From the NCBI GenBank assembly GCA_964036195.1, contig OZ038453.1, positions 28,648,997-28,712,996 on the forward strand: a stretch of 64,000 nt of DNA. The letters run 5' to 3'. Of the stretch, positions 1 to 9,892 are shown in pieces (the stretch's first letter is position 1; every line of letters starts with the position of its first letter). A program made the translations under genes and the position numbers. Source of the DNA: Sphaerolaimus hirsutus (Eukaryota > Nematoda > Chromadorea > Monhysterida > Sphaerolaimidae). The notes under the pieces are model-generated. The model saw only the letters and a program-made list of their open reading frames with translations. It did not search any database and was not told where the DNA came from.

Positions 1-94
1 GCACTGGCATCATCGGGTAAAGGGGCTTCAACAGTGGCAAGCCCCAGGCCATTATAATACAGATAACAAGCCAGGTATTGTGGGCTTGTAGCAG
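1..94 (-). CDS. MAM-domain exon (second exon type), partial
   Basis: The minus strand shows an acceptor (TGCATTTCAG) followed by an open exon that runs off the window edge. Its frame, entered in phase 1, reads ATSPQYLACYLYYNG and onward. This is the middle of a MAM domain, where a conserved Ser-Pro precedes the third cysteine and an aromatic stretch. The exon is closely similar in sequence and phase to the one at 24709-25351, so the two are repeats of the same module in one gene. The preceding exon at 2757-2915 ends in phase 1, which fits. MAM domains are extracellular adhesion modules; the ligand is unknown. The exon is cut by the window start. Confidence 0.65.
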   Translation of the reverse strand, partial: MLQAHNTWLVICIIMAWGLPLLKPLYPMMPV

Positions 95-280
95 CTGAAA
101 TGCACAGTTGAAGTGTAACACAGAAGTACCAAAAAGCTAAAAGGGTCAGCATAGGCGGCGCACGGTCCCAATTTGTGCTTGTGACATTCACAATCACATT
201 AACCAAAATTTGACTTTGTGACACAATTTACGAGGTAATCATACATTATCATGCTTTCAGTTGGTATTTCTGCTTGTGAC

Positions 281-1224
281 TAGTGATGTAAAGGCACCGG
301 GGCACCGGGGCAACGGTGCCCCGGTGCTGGGCACCGAAGGGCACCAGCACCGGTGCTGGTGCGGTGCCATTGCAATCTTCAGGGGTGCCATGCCGGTGCC
401 GGTGCCATTTTTTTCAGAATAGCACCGGTGCCGGTGCGGTGCGGTGCCATTTTTTTGCCGGTGCCAAAGGTGCTAGCACCAGGGCAAAGTAAAAGGCACC
501 GGGAAAAGCACCGGCCAAGGCTTCATGTGCTGTGCATTTTGTCCATAGTATGTGCTTATTCATATTTCAAAAAACAGCGATATATTTACCCAACTGTTTT
601 TGCCTATTTTGTAAACCTCCCTATCAAATAAATATACCTACTGTGAAATCCATTATACCCGATACATGATCTGATGAGTGAATCTAAAATTTTGTTGAAT
701 TTTAAATCATTTTTATATTTTATATTTATCCTACTTTTTTGTTCAAAATTTGTTGTCAGTATATGACAGAGATAGTTCCATTCTCTGTACAGCAACGACT
801 CCGATCAGTAGACAATAGTGGCTATGGACATTGTAATGAATTAAATATTTTATCTTTCACTCGTAATCATTGTAATTGCTTCATAAAAGTGATTGCCACA
901 TCATTCTGATCATTTTAAGTGCTCAACCATCAAAATCGGTTGAAAATTCATGGAAATATGCACTTCCAAAGGTGAGACCACTGAGAAACTGCCCGATATT
1001 TACTTCAGAAGTTCCAGCCCGGTGCGGTGCCTTTCGGTGCTAGCACCGGCGACCCGCCGGTGCCCTTCGGTGCCGGTGCCATTTTTTCCAAAAGGCACCG
1101 GTGCCGGTGCGGTGCGGTGCCATTTTCTGGCCGGTGCCCCAGGGTGCCAGGTGCCCTTTTCATGCGTTGGCAAAGGTGCCGGTGCGGTGCGGTGCCATTT
1201 TTCCCGGTGCCTTTAACATCACTA
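281..1224. mobile_element. hAT-like MITE with GGTGCC word array
   Basis: The element is flanked by a perfect 8-bp duplication CTTGTGAC (273-280 and 1225-1232). Its ends are inverted: TAGTGATGTAAAGG and CCTTTAACATCACTA. Both outer thirds are arrays of GGTGCC-type words (about 281-500 and 1010-1224), and the centre is AT-rich and non-coding. The 8-bp duplication points to the hAT superfamily. The same termini are found at 41353-43201, where the word is GGCGCC instead. Open frames across it are artefacts of the repeat. Confidence 0.8.
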
Positions 1225-1449
1225 CTTGTGACACCGTAAATTCTGCTTGTGACATTCACAAGCGCACAAGCACTTACGCGCCTATGAGGGTCAGTGATGA
1301 AAAATGTGTCAGTGACACAGTCACAGTCACTGCCAGGTTTTGTGACGTCACTGTCACACAACATTATGTCATGGTATGTCAATCACCTCACCGCCAGATT
1401 CATTCATTGTCGGTCAGTAAGGAATTGCATTTTTCTACATTGGAGATTG

Positions 1450-1575
1450 TGTTATTTCATAAAATTTCTGGCGAAATAATATGCTCCCTCGAACAAGCCC
1501 TCCTTGAATTAACACCCGTCAAAATTTGCTGGTGAATAAATAAAACCCCATGGGGTTATTTTGAGGTAATATGGT
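1450..1575. repeat. Decayed copy of the CGAAATACCCCC repeat family
   Basis: The stretch AAAATTTCTGGCGAAATAAT and a degenerate end GGTTATTTTGAGGTAATATG match the better-preserved copies near 28999 and 30748. The remainder of 1233-2286 is AT-rich, with one run of C at about 1767, and I see no gene in it. Confidence 0.5.
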
Positions 1576-2286
1576 AGGCAACAACTTTTTTAGTGGTGTC
1601 ATCGAGCCTGTGCCATCCGACATCTAAACCCATCCCACATCTAGCATGACCGCACATTGAGTTTTGTGTCATCCATGTCAACGGAGGCGGGTAACCCTAC
1701 CCCAAACCGCCCAGTGATCTATCTATCCCTGGGGCAAATTTCGTTTGGCTACTCCCGTGAACACCCCCCCCCCCCACGAATTGCCTAGCTATCTAGCTAT
1801 CTGGAGCACTTTTGAGCAATTTTACTCTAATTTGCACCAAAAATTGCAAATTTTCTTACTTCTTATAGATTTTCACCTTCCAAATCATTAGGTCATGTGT
1901 TTTATTGCCTATTATCAGCATGCCAGGTATAATTAAATGTGTTCTGTGTCAACATGTTCCGTGTCCCTGTCTAGATGTGGGATGGGTTTAGATGTTGGTG
2001 AAGCATGGCCCATGTCACTGCCTCTAAAATACCTGTCACTCACTGTCACCGCCAGAAAGCTAGGACATTTGCCATGTATGCAAAGGGTAGAATATTGATT
2101 CTTAAGCCTGTACTGTACATCATCCAAAAGTGCGGAGTAAGAAAGTTACTTTTCCATCAATTTTTTCTGTGAAATCTATTACCATTATTATGTAACTCGA
2201 GTATAACTTAAGTGTAACTTTACTGCACCAAATTGTACAATGGCAAAAGGTTTTATGGAATGGAAAATAATAAAATTAAACATTCC

Positions 2287-2735
2287 CTGGTGGCAGTCCC
2301 AACCCCTGTAAAGTGTAAAGTCAAGTGTTAAATGCAAAGTAAACTGTCAATTGCCATGCAAAGTTCAGTAATAAAAGCTTTTCCTTGTTGTTTTGATTGA
2401 TACTTTACTTTGCATTTGACTTTACATTTAGGGCTTAGGACTGTGTTAGGTGTCACAAAGCAAAACATGAAAAGGTATTTTTTCATATTTTGGATACATT
2501 CTGAATCAAAAAAGTGACCCTTCGAATACGTGCAGTGGAGTAACTGGGAGTAGAACAAAAATTTGTCATCATGGCAGCAGTACCCTGCAAAGTGTAAAGT
2601 AATGTAAAATGTAAAGTCAAATATAAAATAAACTGTCAATTGTCATACAATGTTCAGTAATAAAATCCTTTCTTTTTTGTTTTGATTGACACTTTACTTT
2701 ACACTTAAGAGGGCTTGGAACTGCCCCCTGGTGTT
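2287..2735. mobile_element. MITE of the GTGGCAGTCCCA family
   Basis: The left end CTGGTGGCAGTCCCA is followed by TGTAAAGTGTAAAGT words, and the right end carries the inverted counterpart (GGAACTGCCCCCTGG). An additional internal end near 2585 suggests two overlapping insertions. The same family occurs at 33360-33520, 41197-43247 and 59606-59788. It lies just downstream of the donor of the MAM exon at 2757. Confidence 0.55.
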
Positions 2736-2756
2736 ATATCCGTGAAGAATACTCAC

Positions 2757-2915
2757 ATGTACCACGTTCAATGCCAGTTGCATGATTAGCATAGCCACCA
2801 TAAAGCAATTTCTGCCTGCCAGTTTGCAAAGTCCAAGGTTCACCATTGGTTGCAGGATTCACTTTCCAGCCATCACAAAGTTTATCAAAATTGCACCCAA
2901 ACTCTGGGATGGTTC
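2757..2915 (-). CDS. MAM-domain exon (first exon type)
   Basis: The exon lies between an acceptor (TACCCAG) and a strong donor (GTGAGT). Both boundaries are phase 1, so the module can be shuffled without breaking frame. The translation contains CNFDKLCDGWKV, then EPWTLQTGRQ. These are the first two cysteines and the tryptophan that open a MAM domain. A second exon at 28253-28399 has the same layout, and both begin with CNFDKLCDGWKV. The next exon of the gene is at 94-1. Only MAM exons and a Thr-rich linker are visible for this gene; the 5' end and the membrane anchor are not identified. Confidence 0.7.
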
Positions 2916-3391
2916 CTGGGTATGTGTCGTTCGTTGCAATTACACTTGAATTTTTGATTTATTTCTAACTTTTAAAGTTGTAGGTTGATACAGTGCATGT
3001 GTGATTATTTATTCATCAAAGAGTACATATGTGTGTAAACTGCAAATAACAAACATGCATAACTTTTGTGAACAAATGAAAAGCTGGCATTGTGATTTGC
3101 ATTGAGACATTTTATCTGTAAACTTTACCAGCAATTTTTTAGTGCATTTTTCATAATTTTATAAATTATCTGTGGGGGGGTGTTATTGGTGCTTGGGTAG
3201 TTATATAAACTACTGTGTAAAATAGTAGAGATTGTCCACCCATAAACAACTTTCAAGTGTTGTTAGGAATCATGTGTTGGGTTATCTAATGAATTGGTAG
3301 ACGGTATCTGACCTGACCCAAAATGTCATGAAGGTTTAAAGCATGATGAATGGTTTAAATTTATCTATACCCACACACAAATGCACCTAAG

Positions 3392-3513
3392 ATGATGTTG
3401 GGTTTGTTCTGGTGGCAACTGCTACTCAGCCAGGTTCGGAAACTGAGATGATTTCTGAGCTCTATGTGAGCACAAAAAGAATGATTACATTAGCTGGATA
3501 TGCAGCAGGACAG
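3392..3513 (+). other. Exon-like open segment on the plus strand
   Basis: An AG (CACCTAAG) precedes 122 open bases that end at a good donor (ACAG then GTATTTGTT). The frame reads GFVLVATATQPGSETEMISE and onward to LAGYAAGQ. It is opposite in strand to the neighbouring MAM exons and sits 27 bases from the LTR insertion. It looks protein-like, but I do not recognise it and no partner exon was found. It may be part of a gene in the MAM gene's intron or a chance frame. Confidence 0.25.
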
Positions 3514-3927
3514 GTATTTGTTTTTTTGTGGCTTGAGCATTGTCAGATATTTTACGTTTTTACTAATTTTACTAGTTTCCGTTTTTACCACAAAAATACG
3601 CCACTCGTCGAATTTGCCGCGGCGGAGAATTGTAAATTCCGGTCCCTTTGCGCTTTTAATTGTGTGCGTAATTAGATAAATGTTTGTTTTTATGGTACGG
3701 GGATTTTACACGCAAATCAGGAACAGCGCCAGTACCCCTTGGGGACCTGACAAGTTCCCGAGGACGGACACAGCAACTTACCAATCCCTTTCGTAACTGC
3801 AGCCGGCGGTTTACTTCGAGTAACTGTTAATAAGCCGTAAATAAAATAAAGCCGTAATTAATAAAATTCAAATTCAAATTCAAGCAGTTAGTATGCTTCA
3901 GGGGGACCAAGTTGGATTCACGGGAAC

Positions 3928-3933
3928 TTTATT
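3928..3933 (-). terminator. Polyadenylation signal AATAAA in the LTR
   Basis: The coding strand reads CTAAATAAAG about 430 bases downstream of the LTR TATA box. The copy in the other LTR lies near 20150. The position fits the end of the R region. Confidence 0.5.
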
Positions 3934-4357
3934 TAGCAATGTAGTCAGAGTCAATTTCACAATAACACAAGTGAGTCGTATAGCCTCTAGTGGGTGAAAA
4001 AATGTAAAATCAGCGCGTTTTATAATCACCAAAAGTCTACCATAATAGAAATGAATACTAAATCTGAGACACAACAATTAACCGTAATTAGAGAATTACA
4101 AGGCAAAATCAATGATCACTGGAAAACAATTAACATAGCGTACAAGGCATGGGAAAATTAATTGAATGCGGTAAATAAGAAAATACAGACATAAACTAAA
4201 CCAAGCGTAAGGTAACTGTGATTAATATGACGTAATTAAAATAAAATTATCTCAGAGGTGAGTGTCATAAACTGGGTTTCTATTCAGAGGTTACGGTACA
4301 ATTTAGAGCAGGTGGTGTGACACGTGTTATCAACCTGCGCCCCTTTAGGTGAAAAGA

Positions 4358-4366
4358 TATTTTATA
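4358..4366 (-). promoter_or_regulatory. LTR TATA box (3' LTR copy)
   Basis: The coding strand reads GCGCTATAAAATATC, a good TATA box inside an otherwise GC-rich segment. It is identical in the 5' LTR. In this position it would serve only read-out transcription towards lower coordinates. Confidence 0.55.
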
Positions 4367-5202
4367 GCGCGCCCGACCAAGGCCACAGAAAGAACGCTCA
4401 TTTGCGGGGGTTTGTTCAAGGTCATTGCATTGCCGGGTAAGGGTTGGAATTTCGGGCCTGAACACACGCTACAAAGACACTAGCACTTGTGAGTTCACCA
4501 ATCACCCTGGGTGATGGGAATAATTAATTGGCACTGCTGTGCTCTTCACTGTAGACTGTGCTCTGCATGTGTCTTGCAGTCGCATGTTGACAATAATTGC
4601 CGTTTGCCACTTTTCCACCCATTACCTAGTCCTAAATAAAAATGCACTTGGTCGAGGAATTTTCTGAATGTTATCTATCAGGGCGCCAAGGTGTTTAACA
4701 GAGTCGACACCTTTTAGCTGAACGGGAAACTTCAAAGCTTTTCTAACCCATTCCCAGACACTGCACCTTTTTGACCAAATATGTAAACTTGATAGAAACC
4801 TTAATAAATTTAACATTCAAAATTACATATCAGAAAGTGCATTTAGAAAACGAAAGTAATCACTTAATTAACTTAAAATGCGGGTAACTTAATTAGCTTA
4901 ATTAACTAAAACAGGAAATGACACAATTAAAATCACATGGGAAATAGTTACGTAATTAACGGAAAAGAAAAATACTTAATAAATTCATGGCCGCAGTAGT
5001 GTCCATTCGGGCGTACCGTCCTGGGGCTGCGGCTTTGTTGGCGGATTTGCAGTGCACAGCAAACCTCGCATTCACTGTGACTTCCCTGTGCACCGCGGGC
5101 CATCATTCGGTCACACATGGTCATTCTCGAGTCGTCGGAGCGTCTGCACAAAAAGGGTCATTACATTTTACGCATGATTAGCTAGCCATATTTCCACCTA
5201 CA

Positions 5203-5808
5203 ATCCCACCAGCCATTAATTTTTTACCTCCGGGCTAAAAACGACATGTTCAGAAAAAGTGTTTTGCACCGTTTTTTGGTTATTCAAAAGTCATGCCTTC
5301 TCTGCATTTTTCGGTGGATGGCCGTGGCAATCACATGCCCTGGGGGTGCAAATATGGCTCGTCTTTGTTCGAATTATGGCATCAGCTTTCTGCTGTTCCA
5401 GCTTTTTGTGCCCGAAACTTCGAAATTTTGGTTCCCGCACAGGGCTCGATGTGAGAAAAAGTTTTCTTTTTTATTTTCTTCAAAGACTAATTAAATAGAG
5501 TTCTAATTGGGTCACTTCGCAGCATTGTGCCACTGCTGGATGGGCAGTTTGGGATCAACATTCAGATTACCTGCTCGACCGACATGTCGCAGTCCGTGCA
5601 TGTGAAAATTGATCGTCAACAAGATTTTCTAATTATTTTCATGGAATATTAACAAGTATGTTGAATCGCTCGTTTTGTGTTACAAAGTTGTCTGTTTTTC
5701 CTGAAGACAAAAGTTATGCATAAAATGTCGCATTTTGAAACTTTACGTTGTATTCTAAAAATACTGTTTTCTATCAATTTTCACAATTACCATTTTCCAT
5801 GAAATATT
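5203..5808 (-). other. Untranslated stretch between helicase ORF and 3' LTR
   Basis: About 600 bases without a credible reading frame separate the helicase stop from the LTR. A short purine-biased tract (GGCTGGTGGGAT on the coding strand) directly abuts the LTR and may be a weak polypurine tract. Nothing else is recognised. Confidence 0.35.
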
Positions 5809-6869
5809 CTACCTGCTGCGCTGGAGCGGCGGCGAGGGGGGCTCAGCCATGTTCTGCAGTGCCATGGCCGCCATGTCGTTGCTAATGGAGGAATAATCTT
5901 CATTAGGGCGGTAAACTGGCTCAACAACGGGCACCACTTCCTCCACCACCGGCACAACCTCCTCCCGCGCGTCCGCGGAGGAGTCAGAGCCTGAGGAGGC
6001 AATTTCAATATCAGATTGAACTTCCACCAGCAGTTCTTCTTCAAGTGCCGGGTATCTATCCGGTCCGACTAGTTCTTTCAAGTCGGCCCGCGGGCGCCAC
6101 TCCGGTGGCCAGAATCCCAGCACATTTCCCCAGATCTGGCCCGATTCATACGTGTAAATTCTCTCGGTCAGGTGTTCGACCGTCAGAAACCGGTGGAAAA
6201 ACGTCGACCACAACATGGTCTCGGCGTTGGCCACCACCACGCGTACACACTTGGCACGGGAGGTGGCTACGTTTCCCCGGGGCAACTCTGCTACAAATCC
6301 AACTCTACCGTACGCCTTCCTGGGGTCGGCATCCAGCTGGGCGGAGTCGGTTGGCGGGCTGCCGCGCACGCAGGAAATGACGACCACTTCCGCTTCACGG
6401 GCCTGGGCCTTGTCGGCAGTAATTACGCGGGTGGCCCAGTAGGCCGCGTCGTGTTCTGTATGGGCTACTAGGCGACTAATTAGGGCGAGTGCCTGCGCCA
6501 CATAAAAGCACACAATTAGCAAACTAGCGGGGTCCGTGAGATCCGCCCAGGGTAGAGTGGGATCCTCTTTCACTGTGGCCACGAAGTAGTCGTACAGGTG
6601 CAGGATGATGCGCAGTACTTTCTTGTTGATAATTGACATGCCCTCTTTCGATTTGCAGCCTTGATGCACCAAAGTCGATGACAGCATGACGCCGTCCTCA
6701 AAGTCGCCAGGCGAGGGCAACATGGTGGCGCCGTGCACTGCTTTGTCATTGTAGGCGCGCAGCAGTCCATTGTACGCTGCCACAGAGTTCGCCTGAATGA
6801 GCTGGCAATGCCCGCGGAACACTGTTTCCAAGTGAACCACAGGGCATAGTTGGTACGCGCTCCAGGACG
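5809..6869 (-). CDS. Retroelement helicase, C-terminal part (motifs V and VI)
   Basis: This frame continues the helicase begun at 9535 after a one-base shift near 6850. Around residues 145-155 of the open frame VVVISCVRG resembles SF1 motif V, and near 190-200 RGNVATSRAK matches the motif VI signature of UPF1-like and viral SF1 helicases. An upstream segment LETVFRGHCQLI resembles the region after motif III. The last 80 residues are acidic, Ser- and Val-rich and probably disordered. The stop is at 5809. Without the shift the two frames would form one protein of roughly 1250 residues. The shift means this copy cannot make it unless frameshifting occurs. Confidence 0.75.
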
Positions 6870-9535
6870 GGCTCCACCCAGTCTTGCACGCGAATCATAC
6901 GCGTCAATTGTTTACTGTCTCCAAATAGAAGTAGCATGCCGTTCACTGGGAGCTGGGCCGCCTGAACCACGCTAATTACTGCAGCGTCAGACGCCAATGA
7001 CGCTTCGTCAATAATTACCGCACACGCAGTCACACTTTTTATACGGGCGTCGTGGGCGGAGTCTAAAGTGACATAGATTTGACCAGGCTGCACCACTTCT
7101 AAAAACACACGGTGCAGCCTGACCGTAGCCCTGACATATTTAGACAGCGCCCTATGCAGCACCTTACCCCAGAACCCTTGGTCAGCTAAACTAGCCGCTC
7201 CGGCCCGGGCGCCTGCCACGCCTTCCTCGAAGTCGTCAAATGGCTGTTTGTCCCCATCCTCGGCGGTGAGAAAGGGCACTTGTTTGGTCAGCTGCGCGCG
7301 GATAACGGCATCGTCTGTGCAGTTGTTGATGATCTCGTCCACTAGTTCGTAGTCCTTTTTGGCGCCGTTGTACTTTTCCAGCGCTGCCGTCCATTCGGGG
7401 CTGAGGCGGACAATGTTGTGGCCGGTTTGCTGTGCTAGGGTATGCAGGGTTGGTAATTGGGTCGCGGGAATGGTGCTATAAGTAGCATCACTTTCCCACA
7501 TGGGGCTCAAAACGCGCACCGGAAATGCCGCTCTTAATTTCAAAAAGTCTTCGAAACCCTCCAGTTTTTGCATTTCAGAAAATGGCGTATCAGCCATAGC
7601 GGTCCATTTCGCGCGTTCCCGCAGCAAAACTTCCAAAGCCCCAAAAATGTCCCGCTGCACTAATTTATTCAGGTTGGTCAGGGCCCTGCGCGCTCCTTCG
7701 TCGGCCGCCGAGTTGACGGTGCACGTGATGAGCGTCGAGTGGTATTTGGAGTTCGGCTGCTTGTCAGACGGCAAGTTGGAGCCCACGTGTACCCTGGGTC
7801 TCGTGTTGTAATAATTATAGCCGCGCGAACACACATACGCCAGTTGATTTTGTGTGGTCGTCTTCCCAGACCCGAAAGGCGAGTCACACATAATCAAAAG
7901 GGGTTTGCGCATGCGCACGGCTGTGATCACAGCTCCTAAAACTTCTACCTGTCCTTGTTGTGGCAGAAACTCACCTAATTTGGCCTGAATCATTTGTTCA
8001 TTTTTTCCCCTGAACAATGATTCATACAGCTCATTAGCCTCGCGGCTAATAAGCGCCCAGTCAGTTTCGTCATCCAGCAGACGCAAATTCAATATCACAG
8101 CTAATTGGATTTGCGCCTCCAGGGTGAGTACTTTTGACCCCTGAACCACTTTTGGCACCCAGCCGACCGGTGCTTTGTTCAGGGCGGCCTGCAGTGACCG
8201 CATGGTTCGGTCATAATTAGGCGAGTTGTTGGAGCCGCGCACCATGTACCTTCCATCTTCCAGGGTACGGGGCAGTGCGGACTGCGACTCGGTCATGTCC
8301 AATTTCGCACACAGCATTGTAGTGGTTGGCTCTGATTCCACACTGGTAATTCTCACTGACAGATTGGGGCTGCCCGCCGCTGGTTTGTCTTCGTCAGGTC
8401 GGGCCTGCACCAAGCTTAAAACTGACATGGGCGTCGCCTGGTTCAGCAGCTGTGTCTGTGTGTTCACCTGCTCTAATAACCGAACGCGCTGCTCTTCTGG
8501 TCCCTCAAAAGTGTCCGCTTGTAATTCCTCTGGGTCCGGGCGGCGCACCATAATGTTGCATGCAGTGCCCTGTGGCGTGTGTTCCCAGAACACATTTGCG
8601 CACACGTCCGTTGCGCGTTTCGCCTGAAACCGCAGGAATGACTCGTTGTAGCAGTGGGCCGCTGCTAAAATACTCATTTTGTACCTCAAAAATACGTCCA
8701 TGTTGTCTTGGTTCTCTGTGTCCGGCTGATTGCCCGTTGTGCTGATGTCCTTGGCCGTGGCGATCTGCAGCCCGTATGCATGGCCGTAAAATTCGTCACC
8801 AAACACATCCAAGTCGTTCAGGTCGTGATATTCGACATGGGCCAGCCCCAACTGCCCAGCGCTCAAGGTTTCCACTCTGGGGTCACTCACATATTCGCGA
8901 TGTAAAATGACCAACTTTTCCGGCCCTGCATCGCCTCGCTCCGCCGCGCCCAGCGGTTCCAGGTTCTTGTAATTTGAAAGCGTGAAGGCCGCTCGCAGCC
9001 GCGCTGTTTTCCAGTCGCTTGTGTACGGCTGGTAACCGGAAGTGTCGCCGCATGTCAACGTGCGCGCCACCTGAGTTATGCGCCGCGTGCCCTGCGTACT
9101 CACTACAATCGGGGCGGCAATGTTTAAGGGGCATTTTGTCTGGTTACCCCATATCGCAACACCGGTAAACTCCCAGTACCGCGGGTTTTCTATTTTCTGT
9201 GCAATCGCGGTCGCCGAAAAACGCATTCCATGGCGCACCAGGGGCAAAAACATCAAGGGGTGCTGTTTCTGAATTCTTGCACACAGATCCACCAGCTGGG
9301 TAGTCCGTTTGTCTCTGGCCGCTTTTGCCCGCTTTGTTGAATAATAAAAATACGGATATGCCTCATCCGCGTTCACCCATTGCTCATTTTCGCTGAGTAT
9401 TGCCATAGTCTGCTCCGAAATTCTCACATGGCACTGATACTCAACATGCCCGTCGGTACCCGTAGCAATATACACCCGGTCTACCCAACCTTCGAATTTC
9501 CCTCTGCTGGGGTAGACTTCCGGCCCGTTTTGCAT
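6746..9535 (-). CDS. Retroelement helicase ORF, N-terminal domain and SF1 motifs I-III
   Basis: The 929-codon frame has about 540 residues that I do not recognise, followed by a P-loop (FGSGKTTTQNQLAY, near 550-565). A DEAS motif II (VIIDEASLASDAA, near 840) and GDSKQL motif III (near 872) follow. The DEAx box, the GD-x-KQL motif and the roughly 285-residue insert between motifs I and II match UPF1-like SF1 helicases, which act on RNA or DNA in the 5'-3' direction. The ORF follows integrase after about 360 non-coding bases that carry a TATA box, so it is probably made from its own transcript. The true start may be ATG at 9591, one frame away, or ATG at 9535. Codon usage and intactness suggest it was under selection until recently. 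Confidence 0.8.
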   Translation of the reverse strand: MQNGPEVYPSRGKFEGWVDRVYIATGTDGHVEYQCHVRISEQTMAILSENEQWVNADEAYPYFYYSTKRAKAARDKRTTQLVDLCARIQKQHPLMFLPLVRHGMRFSATAIAQKIENPRYWEFTGVAIWGNQTKCPLNIAAPIVVSTQGTRRITQVARTLTCGDTSGYQPYTSDWKTARLRAAFTLSNYKNLEPLGAAERGDAGPEKLVILHREYVSDPRVETLSAGQLGLAHVEYHDLNDLDVFGDEFYGHAYGLQIATAKDISTTGNQPDTENQDNMDVFLRYKMSILAAAHCYNESFLRFQAKRATDVCANVFWEHTPQGTACNIMVRRPDPEELQADTFEGPEEQRVRLLEQVNTQTQLLNQATPMSVLSLVQARPDEDKPAAGSPNLSVRITSVESEPTTTMLCAKLDMTESQSALPRTLEDGRYMVRGSNNSPNYDRTMRSLQAALNKAPVGWVPKVVQGSKVLTLEAQIQLAVILNLRLLDDETDWALISREANELYESLFRGKNEQMIQAKLGEFLPQQGQVEVLGAVITAVRMRKPLLIMCDSPFGSGKTTTQNQLAYVCSRGYNYYNTRPRVHVGSNLPSDKQPNSKYHSTLITCTVNSAADEGARRALTNLNKLVQRDIFGALEVLLRERAKWTAMADTPFSEMQKLEGFEDFLKLRAAFPVRVLSPMWESDATYSTIPATQLPTLHTLAQQTGHNIVRLSPEWTAALEKYNGAKKDYELVDEIINNCTDDAVIRAQLTKQVPFLTAEDGDKQPFDDFEEGVAGARAGAASLADQGFWGKVLHRALSKYVRATVRLHRVFLEVVQPGQIYVTLDSAHDARIKSVTACAVIIDEASLASDAAVISVVQAAQLPVNGMLLLFGDSKQLTRMIRVQDWVEPVLERVPTMPCGSLGNSVPRALPAHSGELCGSVQWTAARLQ

Positions 9536-9892
9536 CTGCTGCGCGCGGTAAAGTTGTCGCGGGGGAATGGTTCCACCGCCACAGGCGCCATGTGTGTTTG
9601 TCTCCTAGGATTTGATGGGCAGGGCGTCTGCACCTTTGAATGGGCGTTTACGAGAGGCTGAAGCCATTATAATTATGTCAACGTGATAAAACAATTAATT
9701 ATGAAATTTTAATGAACGGGGAAAGTAATAAAAACTCGTGCGGTCCAGTTACCCGTGGGCAAAAGGGGTGCACGAGCTTCCTACGCACACACACACACTT
9801 TCACACACACATCACGCTTTTATACCTTGGTCTGGGTGACGTGGCGTGACGGCTGCAGTCATAACAGCTAATTAACACACAATTAATTAATT
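9536..9892 (-). other. Gap between pol and helicase ORF
   Basis: This 357-base gap contains a TATA box (9817-9824), an alternating CA/TG tract (about 9785-9812) and an ATG at 9591 that is out of frame with the main helicase ORF. I see no other gene. Confidence 0.5.
9817..9824 (-). promoter_or_regulatory. Internal TATA box upstream of the helicase ORF
   Basis: The coding strand reads AAGGTATAAAAGCG, a consensus TATA box. It lies 70 bases after the integrase stop and some 230-280 bases before the helicase start. Transcription would begin near 9790. Internal promoters for 3' accessory genes are known in spumaretroviruses, and that precedent is the basis of this inference. Confidence 0.5.

Larger units (their letters stand above)
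3541..5202 (-). repeat. 3' LTR of the large retroelement
   Basis: This is the downstream LTR relative to the coding strand. It matches 19763-21425 almost base for base; most visible differences are transitions, and a few affect CpG sites. On the coding strand it begins TGTAGG and ends CTGACA. A TATA box lies at 4358-4366 and AATAAA at 3928-3933, which places the likely R region between about 4330 and 3915. Confidence 0.93.

Noticed and set aside
5246-5498. Two overlapping plus-strand frames beside the 3' LTR
   Set aside because: They are shadow frames in an untranslated, low-complexity part of the retroelement.
6045-9661. Plus-strand frames opposite the helicase
   Set aside because: They are antisense shadows of a long, GC-rich coding region and have no domains.
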